The notes under the pieces were generated by a model that saw only the letters and a program-made list of their open reading frames with translations, was not told where the DNA came from and searched no databases. This document shows positions 49,026 to 58,156 of a DNA stretch of 64,000 nucleotides, one piece after another; positions within the stretch are counted from its first letter, which is position 1; each line of letters begins with the position of its first letter. This DNA comes from Orlajensenia stereocauli (GTDB lineage Bacteria; Actinomycetota; Actinomycetes; Actinomycetales; Microbacteriaceae). The translations under genes were made by a program, and so were the position numbers. Location: assembly GCF_039548895.1 (NCBI RefSeq), contig NZ_JBCLVG010000002.1; one strand, written 5' to 3'.

Positions 49026-50348
49026 ATGCGCAAGAGGAACTTTGCGGCAGCAGCCGGGATCGTGATCGGAGCCCTGCTCCTGGCCGGGTGCTCGGCCGGC
49101 GGGGCGTCGAGCGATGACGCCAAGGTGAACACCGATCCCGACGGCAAGGGCAAGACCCTGACGCTCTGGCACTACGAGGGTGCAGACAGCGCGATGGGCA
49201 AGGCGTGGGACGAGGCCATCAAGGAGTTCGAGACCGAGACCGGAGCCAAGGTCAAGTTCGAGGAGAAGGCCTTCGAGGCCATCCGCTCCACCGCGAGCCA
49301 GGTGCTCAACTCAGACTCGGCCCCGGACATCCTCGAGTACAACAAGGGCAACGCCACAGCGGGCCTGCTCTCGAGCCAGGGGCTGCTCAGCAACCTCGAC
49401 AACGCCGTGAAGGCCTATGGCTGGGAAGACAAGCTGGCCTCATCGCTGCAGACCACGGCGAAGTACAACGAGGACGGCGTCATGGGATCCGGTCACTTCT
49501 ACGGCATCCCGAACTACGGCGAATTCGTCGACGTGTACTACAACAAGGACCTGTTCGCGAAGTACGACATCGCCGTGCCGACGACCTTCGAGGAGTTCGA
49601 GGCGGCGCTCAAGACATTCAAGGACGCCGGCATCACGCCGCTCGCCGAGTCTGCAGCCGAGTACCCGCTCGGACAGCTCTGGTACCAGCTCGCTCTGAGC
49701 AAGGCCACGCGTCAGTGGGTCACCGACTACCAGACGTACACGGGCACCGTCGACTTCCACGACGAGGACTTCACCTTCGCAACCGAGACCATCCAGGACT
49801 GGGTCGACAAGGGCTACATCTCCAAGAGCTCGACCGGCCTGAAGGCCGAGGACGCCGGAGTGAGCTTCATCAAGGGTGACGCCCCGATCTTCTATTCGGG
49901 CAGCTGGTGGTACGGGCGGTTCGCCACGGAGATCACGAGCTTCGACTGGTCGACCTTCCTGTTCCCGGGCTCAGACATGGCGCCGGGCTCCTCGGGCAAC
50001 CTCTGGGTCGTTCCCGAGAACTCGAAGAACAAGGACCTCGCCTACAAGTTCATCGACATCACGATGAGCCCGAAGATCCAGGCCATCATCGGCAACAACG
50101 GCGGCATCCCCGTCGCGGCCGAAGAGTCCGACATCACGGATGCGAAGAGCCAGGAGCTCATCGCCAACTTCACCACCCTCACGGACCGCGACGGCCTGGC
50201 GTTCTACCCCGACTGGCCCACGCCCACCTTCTACGACCAGCTCAACGCCGGTCTGCAGGAGCTCGTGAACGGCACGAAGTCGCCGGACGAGGTGCTCGAC
50301 CAGCTCGGCACGGACTACCAGGACGGCGTCGACGACATCGTCGGCTGA
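49026..50348 (+). CDS. Extracellular solute-binding lipoprotein, importer 2
   Basis: A 440-residue family 1 solute-binding protein. Lipobox LAGC (IGALLLAGCSAGG). Mature motifs: TLTLWHYEGADSAMGKAWDEAIKEFETETGAKV, HFYGIPNYGEFVDVYYNKDLF and PAIFYSGSWW-like DAPIFYSGSWWYGRF. A perfect AAGGAGG precedes the ATG. Cargo is probably an alpha-xylose-capped (xyloglucan-type) oligosaccharide, inferred from the GH31 enzyme in the same operon. A 10-bp hairpin separates it from its permease genes. Confidence 0.92.
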   Translation: MRKRNFAAAAGIVIGALLLAGCSAGGASSDDAKVNTDPDGKGKTLTLWHYEGADSAMGKAWDEAIKEFETETGAKVKFEEKAFEAIRSTASQVLNSDSAPDILEYNKGNATAGLLSSQGLLSNLDNAVKAYGWEDKLASSLQTTAKYNEDGVMGSGHFYGIPNYGEFVDVYYNKDLFAKYDIAVPTTFEEFEAALKTFKDAGITPLAESAAEYPLGQLWYQLALSKATRQWVTDYQTYTGTVDFHDEDFTFATETIQDWVDKGYISKSSTGLKAEDAGVSFIKGDAPIFYSGSWWYGRFATEITSFDWSTFLFPGSDMAPGSSGNLWVVPENSKNKDLAYKFIDITMSPKIQAIIGNNGGIPVAAEESDITDAKSQELIANFTTLTDRDGLAFYPDWPTPTFYDQLNAGLQELVNGTKSPDEVLDQLGTDYQDGVDDIVG

Positions 50349-50389
50349 TCGCCCCCGCTGATCGATCTGGACAGTTGATCAGCACCGAT

Positions 50390-50420
50390 GGCGGGGAGGT
50401 CGTGTGCTCGCCTCCCCGCC
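50390..50420 (+). terminator. Hairpin between binding-protein and permease genes, importer 2
   Basis: GGCGGGGAGG and CCTCCCCGCC (perfect 10-bp stem, 11-nt loop). There is no T-tract. It is probably a partial terminator or an mRNA stabiliser that sets the binding protein above the permeases. Confidence 0.65.
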
Positions 50421-50472
50421 GTCACCACCCCTGTGCGCACGAGCACGACCGCACCACAGAAAGGCTCTCGTC

Positions 50473-51450
50473 ATGACGACGCAGCTCACCACCCCTCCGA
50501 AGAAGGAGAGGAAGAAGCGGCCGGTGGAGGAACCCCTTCTGCCGAAGAGCGGCAAGAACGACCGGGCGGCCTTCTGGGTCTACCTGATCCCGGGGTTCAT
50601 CCTGCTGGCGATCGTCGTGATCGTCCCGCTGATCTGGAACATCTATCTGAGCTTCACCGAGTACCGCGGCATCCGCCCGCCGATCTGGATCGGACTCGAC
50701 AACTGGATCGAACTGCTCGGCGACGACAAGTTCTGGATGTCGTTCGTCAACTCCATCGCCATGATCGTGGCGATGGTGGTCATCCCGACGCTGCTCGGCC
50801 TGGCTCTGGCCGCCATGCTGTTCGACCTCATCGGCCGTAAGTTCGGCGGCAGGCTCGCGAGCTTCCTGCGGGCCACCTACTACCTGCCGCAGATCCTCCC
50901 CGTCGTGGTCGCCGCCGTCGTCATCGGCTGGATCCTGCGGGCGGATGACGGCGCCCTCAACGAGATCCTCGGGGCTATCGGACTCAGCTCCCTCGAGCAC
51001 AACTGGCTCGGCAGCCCCGACACGGCGCTCGCCAGCATCATGGTCGTCATGGTCTGGGTGCAGCTGGGCTACCCCGTCGTCATCTTCATGGCGGCCCTGC
51101 AGCGGGTCGACCCCGAGCTCTACGAGGCGGCCGAGCTCGACGGGGCCAACTGGTTCCAGCGCTTCACCGCCATCACCGTCACCATCATCCGTCCCGAGAT
51201 CTTCGTGGTCACCCTGACCTGCACCATCGCCGCGCTCAAGGTGTTCGGCCCGATCTACACCCTCACCCGCGGCGGCCCGGGCAACTCGACCATCGTGCCC
51301 AGCTACTACTCCTACAGCGAGTTCTTCCAGAGCCAGCAGGTGGGGTACGGAGCCACGATCGCGACGGCGCTGACGATCATCATCATCGTGGTCGCCATCT
51401 TCTTCATCAAGGCGCAGAACCGTGCCGAACGAGCAGAGAGCGAGCGCTGA
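50473..51450 (+). CDS. ABC sugar importer permease (MalF type), importer 2
   Basis: A 325-residue permease with six TM helices after a Lys-rich N-terminus (PPKKERKKRPVEE). EAA loop: ELYEAAELDGANWFQRFTAITVTIIRP. The second gene of the importer, 2 nt before its partner. No ATPase nearby. Confidence 0.93.
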   Translation: MTTQLTTPPKKERKKRPVEEPLLPKSGKNDRAAFWVYLIPGFILLAIVVIVPLIWNIYLSFTEYRGIRPPIWIGLDNWIELLGDDKFWMSFVNSIAMIVAMVVIPTLLGLALAAMLFDLIGRKFGGRLASFLRATYYLPQILPVVVAAVVIGWILRADDGALNEILGAIGLSSLEHNWLGSPDTALASIMVVMVWVQLGYPVVIFMAALQRVDPELYEAAELDGANWFQRFTAITVTIIRPEIFVVTLTCTIAALKVFGPIYTLTRGGPGNSTIVPSYYSYSEFFQSQQVGYGATIATALTIIIIVVAIFFIKAQNRAERAESER

Positions 51451-51452
51451 AC

Positions 51453-52376
51453 ATGGCGATCATCGCCCCCGACACGACATCCGCGTCGAAGAATCAGAAC
51501 GCATTCGAGCAGCCCAGGAAGGACTCCACCTTCAAGCTGCGCAAGCGCAAGACCAAGCGCACGCTGGGCGACTGGGTGCTGCTCGGGGCCGCCGTCATCG
51601 TCGGCGTGCTCATCGCGGCCCCGTTCTACCTCATCCTCATCAACTCGTTCAAGTCGCCGGGCGACTACTCCAACGGTGGTCCGCTGCAGCTGCCGACGAG
51701 CCTGTACTTCGATGGCATCGGCGCCTTCTGGGAGCGTGTCGACTTCCCGCTGAAGCTCTGGAACAGCTTCTTCATCTCGGCGACGGTGTCGATCTTCGCC
51801 GTGATCATCTCGGTCTTCAACGCCTACGCCATCGGCGTCGGGCGCGTGCGCGGTCGCACCTGGATCGTGGTGCTGTTCCTGCTCGCCAACGTTCTCCCGC
51901 AGGAGGCGCTGCTCTACCCGCTGTACTTCATGTTCAAGGGCGTCGGGCTCTACGACAACGTGTGGAGCGTCATCATCATCTTCACCGTCATCCAGAGCGC
52001 CTTCGGCACCTACCTGCTCTCCAGCGTCTACGGCACCTTCCCCAAGGAGATCCTCGAGGCCTCCGCGCTCGACGGCGCCAGCCGCTGGCAGATCCTGTGG
52101 CGCGTGGTCGTGCCGATCAGCCGCCCGACGCTCTCGGTGCTGCTCATCTTCTTCTTCATCTGGACATGGAACGAGTTCCTCATCCCGCTGACCTTCCTGG
52201 TGTCGAACGACAACCAGACAGTGCCCGTCGCCATCGCCACACTTCAGGGCGATCGCCTGATGGACGTCACGACCACGAGCGCCTCGGCCCTTCTCGGCCT
52301 CATCCCCACGCTCATCTTCTTCCTCATCTTCCAGCGCACCCTCACCAGGGGCATCACAGCAGGAGCGGTCAAGTAA
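51453..52376 (+). CDS. ABC sugar importer permease (MalG type), importer 2
   Basis: A 307-residue permease with a basic N-terminus (FKLRKRKTKRTLGDW) and six TM helices. EAA loop: EILEASALDGASRWQILWRVVVPISRP. Its TAA overlaps the ATG of the GH31 gene (TAATG), so the glycosidase is translationally coupled to transport. Confidence 0.93.
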   Translation: MAIIAPDTTSASKNQNAFEQPRKDSTFKLRKRKTKRTLGDWVLLGAAVIVGVLIAAPFYLILINSFKSPGDYSNGGPLQLPTSLYFDGIGAFWERVDFPLKLWNSFFISATVSIFAVIISVFNAYAIGVGRVRGRTWIVVLFLLANVLPQEALLYPLYFMFKGVGLYDNVWSVIIIFTVIQSAFGTYLLSSVYGTFPKEILEASALDGASRWQILWRVVVPISRPTLSVLLIFFFIWTWNEFLIPLTFLVSNDNQTVPVAIATLQGDRLMDVTTTSASALLGLIPTLIFFLIFQRTLTRGITAGAVK

Positions 52377-54700
52377 TGAAGTTCACCGACGGTTTCTGGC
52401 AGCTGCGTCCTGGCGTCACGGCCCTCTACGCCGCCCAGGCCTACGACGTCGTCGCCGGCGATCACGATCTCGTGGTCACGGCGCCCACGAAGGTCATCAC
52501 CTCCCGGGGCGACACTCTCAATCGACCGAGCATCACCGTGACGCTGTCGTCGCCGCTCGCCGATGTCATCCGCGTGCGGGTCGAGCACTTCCAGGGAGGT
52601 CACGACCAGCTCTCCTTCCCGCTCCCCGGCGAGCGGGACGACATCGGCGAGGTGTCGGTGACGGATGCCGAGGCCACCCTGACCGCCGGCGCCCTGAGTG
52701 CGCGCATCGCCGTCGGCACAGACTCGTGGAACCTCGAGTTCCTCGCGGGCGGGCGCCGACTCACCGGAAGCGGCGCGAAGTCACTCGGACTCATCCAGCT
52801 CGCGCACGACGCCCAGGTCGACTCCGGACTCGTCGGCAATGCCCGCACAGGAACATCCGCTCCCCGGAGTGACACCTACACGCACGCCCAGCTCGACCTC
52901 GGCGTGGGCGAGCTGGTCTACGGCCTCGGCGAGCGCTTCGGCCCGCTGGTGAAGAACGGCCAGACCGTGGAGATCTGGAATGCGGACGGCGGCACCTCGA
53001 GCGAGCAGGCCTACAAGTCGGTGCCGTTCCACCTCACGAACCGCGGCTACGGCGTCTTCGTGAACCACCCGGGCCACGTCTCCTACGAGATCGGATCGGA
53101 GACCGTTGAGCGCGTGCAGTTCTCGGTGCCCGGGGAGGCTCTCGAGTACTTCGTCATCCACGGCGCCGACCAGAAGGCCATCCTCGACCGTTACACCGAG
53201 CTCACCGGCCGCCCGGCCGTCGTGCCGGCCTGGTCGTACGGTCTCTGGCTCTCGACGAGCTTCACCACCGACTACGACGAGGAGACGGTCTCGAGCTTCG
53301 TCGACGGCATGGCCGAGCGCGATCTGCCGCTCTCCGTGTTCCACTTCGACTGCTTCTGGATGCGCGAGTTCAACTGGTGCGACTTCGAGTGGGATCCGCG
53401 CGTCTTCCCCGACCCGACTGGGATGCTCGAACGGCTGCACGCGAAGGACCTGCACCTCTGCGTGTGGATCAACCCGTACATCGGCCAGCGCTCGCCGCTG
53501 TTCGCCGAGGCCAAGGCAGGCGGCTTCCTCGTGACGAGGCCGAACGGCGAGGTATGGCAGTGGGACCTCTGGCAGGCCGGCATGGGCCTGGTCGACTTCA
53601 CCAACCCCGCAGCCACGGCCTGGTACCAGGGCAAGCTGCGGCACCTCATGGATCAGGGCGTCGACGCCTTCAAGACCGACTTCGGCGAGCGCATTCCGAT
53701 CGACGTCGACTACTTCGACGGCTCGAGTCCGGAACGCATGCACAACTACTACACGGCCCTGTACAACCGCGCCGTCTTCGAGGTGCTCGAGGAGGGGAGG
53801 GGGAAGGGCGAAGCCGTGCTGTTCGCGCGCTCGGCGACGGCCGGCGGCCAGTCCATGCCCGTGCACTGGGGCGGCGACTCCACCTCGAGCTACGAGTCGA
53901 TGGCCGAGACCCTGCGCGGTGGCCTGTCGCTGTCGTTCAGCGGCTTCGCCCACTGGAGCCACGACATCGGCGGGTTCGAGGGGACTCCGGATGCCGGTGT
54001 CTTCAAGCGCTGGACCGCCTTCGGCCTCCTCTCCAGCCACAGTCGCTTCCACGGCTCCACGTCGTATCGGGTGCCGTGGATCTTCGACGACGAGGCCGTC
54101 GACGTCACTCGCGTCTTCACGAAGCTCAAGCTGTCGCTCATGCCCTACCTGCTGCAGCTCGGGCTCGAGGCATCCGTCACCGGAGCCCCGCTGCTCCGGC
54201 CCATGCAGCTCGAGTTCGGCGACGACCCCGCCACCGGGTACCTCGACCGGCAGTACCTGCTCGGACCCGACCTGCTCGTGGCCCCGGTGTTCGCGGAGTC
54301 CGGCGACGTGGACTTCTACCTGCCGGCGGGGGAGTGGACCGACTTCTTCTCGGGCCGCGTCGTCAGCGGTGGGCGCTGGGTACGGGAGCACCACGGCTTC
54401 CGTACCCTGCCGCTGTACGTGCGGCCCGGCGCCGTCATCCCTGTCGGCGCGCGCGCCGACCGGCCCGACTACGACTACCTCGACGGGCTCACCCTGCGGG
54501 TCTTTCCGGGCGCACCGGGCACGACGACCACAGTGGTGACCACTCCCGACGGCACGAGCGCGAGCTTCAGGGTCGAGCGCACGGATGCCACCGTCAGCGT
54601 CACCTCCGACCTCGCCTCAGGCTGGTCGGTCGCGCTGGGTGTCGTCGGCGAGACTGCGGCCGCGGCGGACGGCGCGGTGTCCATCCCTCTCGACCGCTGA
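52376..54700 (+). CDS. yicI: GH31 alpha-xylosidase, YicI-like
   Basis: A 774-residue GH31 enzyme that removes alpha-linked xylose from the non-reducing end, for example isoprimeverose from xyloglucan. The nucleophile D435 lies in DAFKTDFGERIPIDV, a YicI-specific form. The acid/base D501 is in PVHWGGDSTSSYESMAE. Other conserved blocks: YGLGERFGPLVKNGQ, LPLSVFHFDCFWM, SFSGFAHWSHDIGGFEGTP and FGLLSSHSRFHGS. No signal peptide, so it acts on imported sugar. The length matches YicI. Confidence 0.93.
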   Translation: MKFTDGFWQLRPGVTALYAAQAYDVVAGDHDLVVTAPTKVITSRGDTLNRPSITVTLSSPLADVIRVRVEHFQGGHDQLSFPLPGERDDIGEVSVTDAEATLTAGALSARIAVGTDSWNLEFLAGGRRLTGSGAKSLGLIQLAHDAQVDSGLVGNARTGTSAPRSDTYTHAQLDLGVGELVYGLGERFGPLVKNGQTVEIWNADGGTSSEQAYKSVPFHLTNRGYGVFVNHPGHVSYEIGSETVERVQFSVPGEALEYFVIHGADQKAILDRYTELTGRPAVVPAWSYGLWLSTSFTTDYDEETVSSFVDGMAERDLPLSVFHFDCFWMREFNWCDFEWDPRVFPDPTGMLERLHAKDLHLCVWINPYIGQRSPLFAEAKAGGFLVTRPNGEVWQWDLWQAGMGLVDFTNPAATAWYQGKLRHLMDQGVDAFKTDFGERIPIDVDYFDGSSPERMHNYYTALYNRAVFEVLEEGRGKGEAVLFARSATAGGQSMPVHWGGDSTSSYESMAETLRGGLSLSFSGFAHWSHDIGGFEGTPDAGVFKRWTAFGLLSSHSRFHGSTSYRVPWIFDDEAVDVTRVFTKLKLSLMPYLLQLGLEASVTGAPLLRPMQLEFGDDPATGYLDRQYLLGPDLLVAPVFAESGDVDFYLPAGEWTDFFSGRVVSGGRWVREHHGFRTLPLYVRPGAVIPVGARADRPDYDYLDGLTLRVFPGAPGTTTTVVTTPDGTSASFRVERTDATVSVTSDLASGWSVALGVVGETAAAADGAVSIPLDR

Positions 54701-54732
54701 TCGAGCTGCGCCCGAGCGCGTCGTTCCCGTCG

Positions 54733-54773
54733 CTGATCGAGTAGCCCGCGGGCGGAGCGAGCTACTCGACCAG
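54733..54773. repeat. Intergenic CTGATCGAGTAGC hairpin repeat
   Basis: CTGATCGAGTAGC (54733-54745) and GCTACTCGACCAG (54761-54773), 12 of 13 complementary. From memory this matches a hairpin repeat that is widespread in actinobacterial intergenic regions. It follows the GH31 stop and may terminate the operon. Confidence 0.65.
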
Positions 54774-54869
54774 TGGTGGGAGGTTCGCTCTGGTGTACCC
54801 CGAAACCCGACCACTCTCAGGTTTTCACTGGCTGACGTGCCGTCCTCTGCGTTAGGCTTGACCAGCAAC

Positions 54870-54887
54870 GATCGAATCGATTCGATC
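54870..54887. promoter_or_regulatory. 18-bp perfect palindrome upstream of the exporter
   Basis: GATCGAATCGATTCGATC, self-complementary over all 18 bases, 12 nt after the TAGGCT -10-like hexamer. Placed like a repressor operator. The cognate regulator is not in the immediate vicinity. Confidence 0.6.
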
Positions 54888-55025
54888 CGCGGCGATGCAG
54901 CCGCCTCGCGTGGCCCGCCGCATCCGTGACTCTCGGGCATCCGTGCCATCGGCATGGCACGACCCATCGCCCTCGATCGCTGCGCGCCGCCGCACACCGA
55001 CCCCCAGCTCCCGAGGACCTTCGCT

Positions 55026-56300
55026 TTGACGTACACCGGCTCCATCCCCGCCATCACTCCCGATAGCGCGGTGAATCATGCCCACCCCGGCGACCGCCTC
55101 AGCCCGAGGCAGCGCCTGGTCTACATCCTCGTGCTCGGTGCGCTCACGGCCCTCGGCCCGTTCACCATCGACCTCTACCTGCCCGCGTTCCCCGTGCTGC
55201 AGGACGAGTTCAACGTCTCGCCCGCGATCATCCAGCTCACCCTCACCGGCACCATGATCGGCTTCGGGCTCGGCCAGCTGATCGTCGGCCCGTGGAGCGA
55301 CAAGGTGGGCCGCCGCCTGCCGCTCCTCGCCGCCACCAGCGTGCACCTCGTCGCCTGCGTCGGCGCGGCCCTGTCGCCCGACATCTACTGGCTCGGCGCC
55401 TTCCGTCTGCTCATGGGCTTCGGCGCCGCGGCGGGTGGCGTGGTCGCGATGGCCATGGTGCGCGACCTCTTCGGCGGTCGTCCGCTCGTCAAGATGCTCT
55501 CGCGCCTCGCCCTGGTGAGCGGTCTCGCCCCCGTGCTCGCGCCGGTCATCGGCTCGCAGCTGCTGCTCTTCATGGACTGGCGCGGCATCTTCTGGGTGCT
55601 CGCGCTCTACGGCGCCGTCGTGATCGTCTGCGTGGCCCTGCTCATCGTCGAGACGCTGCCGAAGGGCGAGCGCCACGGAGACGGGACCACCACGGTCGGC
55701 CAGCGCTACAGGGCGCTGTTCTCCGACCGCACCTTCGTGGGCGTTGCCATCATCGGCGGCATGACCTTCACCGGCCTGTTCGCCTACCTCTCGAGCTCGT
55801 CGTTCCTGTTCCAGGGCGTCTACGGCTTCGACGCCCAGCAGTACGGCCTGCTGTTCGCCGTCAACTCCGTCGGCGTCGTGCTCGGAGTCCAGACCAGCTC
55901 CCTGCTCATGCGTCGCGGGGTCGGTCCGCAGTGGATCATCGCCTGCACCACCATCGCGCTGTTCGCCATGGCGATCGCGATCATGGTGCTCGACGTCGCC
56001 GGCGCCGGCCTGTGGGGAACCGTGTTGCCGCTGTTCCTGTTCATCACGGCCTGCGGTTTCACCTTCCCCTGCATCCAGGTGCTCGCCCTCGCCAACCACG
56101 GCAAGGAGGCGGGAACCGCGGCCTCGGTGCTCGGAGCCCTGAACTTCGGCCTGGCCGGCGTGCTCTCGCCGATCGTCGGTGTGCTCGGTGTCTCGAGCGC
56201 CCTGCCCATGGGAGCGGTCATGGCGACGACGGCCGTGATCTCCATCATCCTGCTCTGGGTGGTTGTCAAGCCCAGCACCGTACCGGCGCTGACGCACTGA
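55026..56300 (+). CDS. MFS drug exporter, Bcr/CflA (DHA1) family
   Basis: A 424-residue 12-TM transporter. Family motifs: LGALTALGPFTIDLYLPAFPVLQ in TM1, QLIVGPWSDKVGRRLPLL, and the antiporter motif RLALVSGLAPVLAPVIGSQL in TM5. It probably exports antibiotics such as chloramphenicol or bicyclomycin analogues. I start at TTG 55026 (LTYTGSIP) because GAGGAC precedes it at good spacing; an in-frame ATG 24 codons upstream has no Shine-Dalgarno. A perfect palindrome upstream suggests regulated expression. Confidence 0.88.
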   Translation: MTYTGSIPAITPDSAVNHAHPGDRLSPRQRLVYILVLGALTALGPFTIDLYLPAFPVLQDEFNVSPAIIQLTLTGTMIGFGLGQLIVGPWSDKVGRRLPLLAATSVHLVACVGAALSPDIYWLGAFRLLMGFGAAAGGVVAMAMVRDLFGGRPLVKMLSRLALVSGLAPVLAPVIGSQLLLFMDWRGIFWVLALYGAVVIVCVALLIVETLPKGERHGDGTTTVGQRYRALFSDRTFVGVAIIGGMTFTGLFAYLSSSSFLFQGVYGFDAQQYGLLFAVNSVGVVLGVQTSSLLMRRGVGPQWIIACTTIALFAMAIAIMVLDVAGAGLWGTVLPLFLFITACGFTFPCIQVLALANHGKEAGTAASVLGALNFGLAGVLSPIVGVLGVSSALPMGAVMATTAVISIILLWVVVKPSTVPALTH

Positions 56301-56309
56301 CCAACGGGG

Positions 56310-56315
56310 TAGCGT
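56310..56315 (+). promoter_or_regulatory. -10-like hexamer before the PAP2 gene
   Basis: TAGCGT ending 6 nt before the ATG at 56322, within the 21-nt gap after the exporter. Confidence 0.4.
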
Positions 56316-56321
56316 AGGTGG

Positions 56322-57032
56322 ATGGAGCCGCACATCGCCGACCCCGACCCCGTCCCCACGGACGCTGAGCCCGAGCGACGCGCGTCGTGGTTCGGCCGCC
56401 ACATCCCACTGGTGTCCGGAGCCGCCCTCCTCATCGTCGCGGTACTGCTCGGCGTCGTGATCGTCGTGCGCCAGCAGACGCTGCTGCTCGGCCTCGACGA
56501 GGAGTGGGCCGAGGAGATGACCGAGATCCGCGGGCCAGTCGGCGACGCCCTCGCGCTGTTCTTCAACTACGCCGGTGGCACTCTCATCGGGGCGCTGATC
56601 ATCCCGCTGGCCACGGTGATCGCGCTGCTCGCTGCTCGAAGGCGCTGGGCCGCCCTGTACTTCGCCATAGCCTCGGCCGCCAGCGCCATCGGCGTGCAGA
56701 TCCTCAAGCAGCTGTTCGGCCGGGCCCGCCCCGAGGACATGCTCGTGGTCTCCGACTTCGGCTCATTCCCCTCGGGGCATGTGGCCAACGCGGCCACAGT
56801 CGCCGTCGCCTTCGGTGTCATCTTCCCGGTCGTCTGGGTGTGGATCGCCGGCGCGGCGTGGACAGTCCTCATGGCGGTCAGCCGCACTTATCTGGGCGCG
56901 CACTGGTTCACCGACACCATCGGCGGATTTCTCATCGGAGCGGGCATGGCCCTCGTCATCTGGGGCCCGTTCGCCCAGAAGCTCGAGCAGGAGCGCCTGG
57001 CGCTGCACGAGCGGCGGCATCCGGCGGCCTAG
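56322..57032 (+). CDS. PAP2-family membrane phosphatase
   Basis: A 236-residue membrane protein with six TM helices and the three phosphatase motifs KQLFGRARP, PSGH and SRTYLGAHWFTD. Members dephosphorylate lipid phosphates such as undecaprenyl pyrophosphate or phosphatidic acid at the outer membrane face. The exact lipid is unknown. It begins 21 nt after the exporter gene but appears to have its own -10. Confidence 0.9.
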   Translation: MEPHIADPDPVPTDAEPERRASWFGRHIPLVSGAALLIVAVLLGVVIVVRQQTLLLGLDEEWAEEMTEIRGPVGDALALFFNYAGGTLIGALIIPLATVIALLAARRRWAALYFAIASAASAIGVQILKQLFGRARPEDMLVVSDFGSFPSGHVANAATVAVAFGVIFPVVWVWIAGAAWTVLMAVSRTYLGAHWFTDTIGGFLIGAGMALVIWGPFAQKLEQERLALHERRHPAA

Positions 57033-57049
57033 CTCGGCCGATAGTCGGA

Positions 57050-57061
57050 TACAACGTTGTA
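57050..57061. promoter_or_regulatory. LacI-type operator before the second lacI gene
   Basis: TACAACGTTGTA, a perfect 12-bp palindrome abutting a TAGAGT -10-like hexamer (57060-57065). The same core occurs before importer 3. Confidence 0.75.
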
Positions 57062-57102
57062 GAGTGACGGCATCCGGGCGGTCCGGCGGAATTGGGGGAG
57101 CC

Positions 57103-58119
57103 ATGGCGGCCACGCTGCACGACGTCGCCCGCATCGCCGGCGTCTCGATCAAGACCGTCTCGAACGTGATCAACGACTACCCGCACGTCAAGCCGGACAC
57201 CCGCGCCCGGGTGCAGACCGCCATCGAGGAACTCGGCTACCAGCCCAATCTCTCCGCGCGCAGCCTGCGCTCCGGTCTCACCGGCGCGATCACGCTGGCC
57301 CTGCCCGAGCTGAGCCTCAGTTATTTCGCCGAGCTCGCGGATGCCGTCATCAGGGCGGCCGAGCGGGCGGGCAAGGTCGTGCTCATCGAGCAGACGAACG
57401 GCGACAGGGCCCGCGAGCTCGAGGTGCTCACCAGCCCCCGCCTCAAGATGACCGACGGGCTGATCTTCTCCCCGCTGGGCATGGGAATGGACGACGTCGC
57501 CCGCCTCGAGGTGCCCTACCCGCTGGTGCTGCTCGGCGAGCGCATCTTCGACGGCCCGGCAGACCACGTGACCATGCGCAACGTCGAGGCCGCACGTGCC
57601 GCGACCGAATTCCTGATCGAGCGGGGCCGAAAGCGCATCGTGGTGATCGGCGCGCACGAGGACGAGGTGATCGGCTCGGCCGGTCTCCGCCTGCGCGGTT
57701 ACATGCAGGCCCTCGACGCCGCCGGGCTCGAGTTCGACCCCGCCCTCATCGGCTACACGACGCTCTGGCATCGCTCGAACGGAGCCACCTCGATGCGCGC
57801 GCTCCTCGCGATGGGGGTCGAGTTCGACGCCGTCTTCGGGCTCAACGACACCCTCGCCCTCGGCGCGATGCGCGCCATCCAGGAGGCCGGCCTTCGAGTG
57901 CCGGACGACGTCGCGGTGATCGGCTTCGACGATCTCGACGAGGCGCAGTACTCGCTGCCCAGCCTCACCACGGTCAATCCGGGTCGCGACGAGATCGCCG
58001 AGACGGCCGTGGCGACGCTGCTGCAGCGCATCGGCGATCGTGACGGCGCCATCGGCGACGCGCGTCAGATCCTGGCGCGCTACGAGATCGTCGAACGCGA
58101 GTCGACGCCCCCTCTCTGA
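57103..58119 (+). CDS. LacI-family regulator of the arabino-oligosaccharide importer
   Basis: A 338-residue LacI/GalR protein. HTH: ATLHDVARIAGVSIKTVSNVINDYPHVKPDTRARV (residues about 3-37), hinge IEELGYQPNLSARSLRSG. Ligand domain: ATEFLIERGRKRIVVIGAHEDE, FDAVFGLNDTLALGAMRAI and DVAVIGFDDLDEAQYSLPSLTTV. GGGGGAG precedes the ATG. TACAACGTTGTA before its own gene and before importer 3 predicts autoregulation and control of the GH51/GH43 operon, probably induced by arabinose-containing sugars. Confidence 0.92.
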   Translation: MAATLHDVARIAGVSIKTVSNVINDYPHVKPDTRARVQTAIEELGYQPNLSARSLRSGLTGAITLALPELSLSYFAELADAVIRAAERAGKVVLIEQTNGDRARELEVLTSPRLKMTDGLIFSPLGMGMDDVARLEVPYPLVLLGERIFDGPADHVTMRNVEAARAATEFLIERGRKRIVVIGAHEDEVIGSAGLRLRGYMQALDAAGLEFDPALIGYTTLWHRSNGATSMRALLAMGVEFDAVFGLNDTLALGAMRAIQEAGLRVPDDVAVIGFDDLDEAQYSLPSLTTVNPGRDEIAETAVATLLQRIGDRDGAIGDARQILARYEIVERESTPPL

Positions 58120-58156
58120 GGGTCGCCGGCGTGATGCATCCGTGATGAACGGATGC

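Larger units (their letters stand above)
54701..55025. other. 325-nt gap before the Bcr/CflA-type exporter
   Basis: It holds the hairpin repeat at 54733-54773, a TAGGCT -10-like hexamer at 54853-54858 and an 18-bp perfect palindrome at 54870-54887. I see no gene in it; an alternative ATG for the exporter lies at 54954. Confidence 0.55.
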
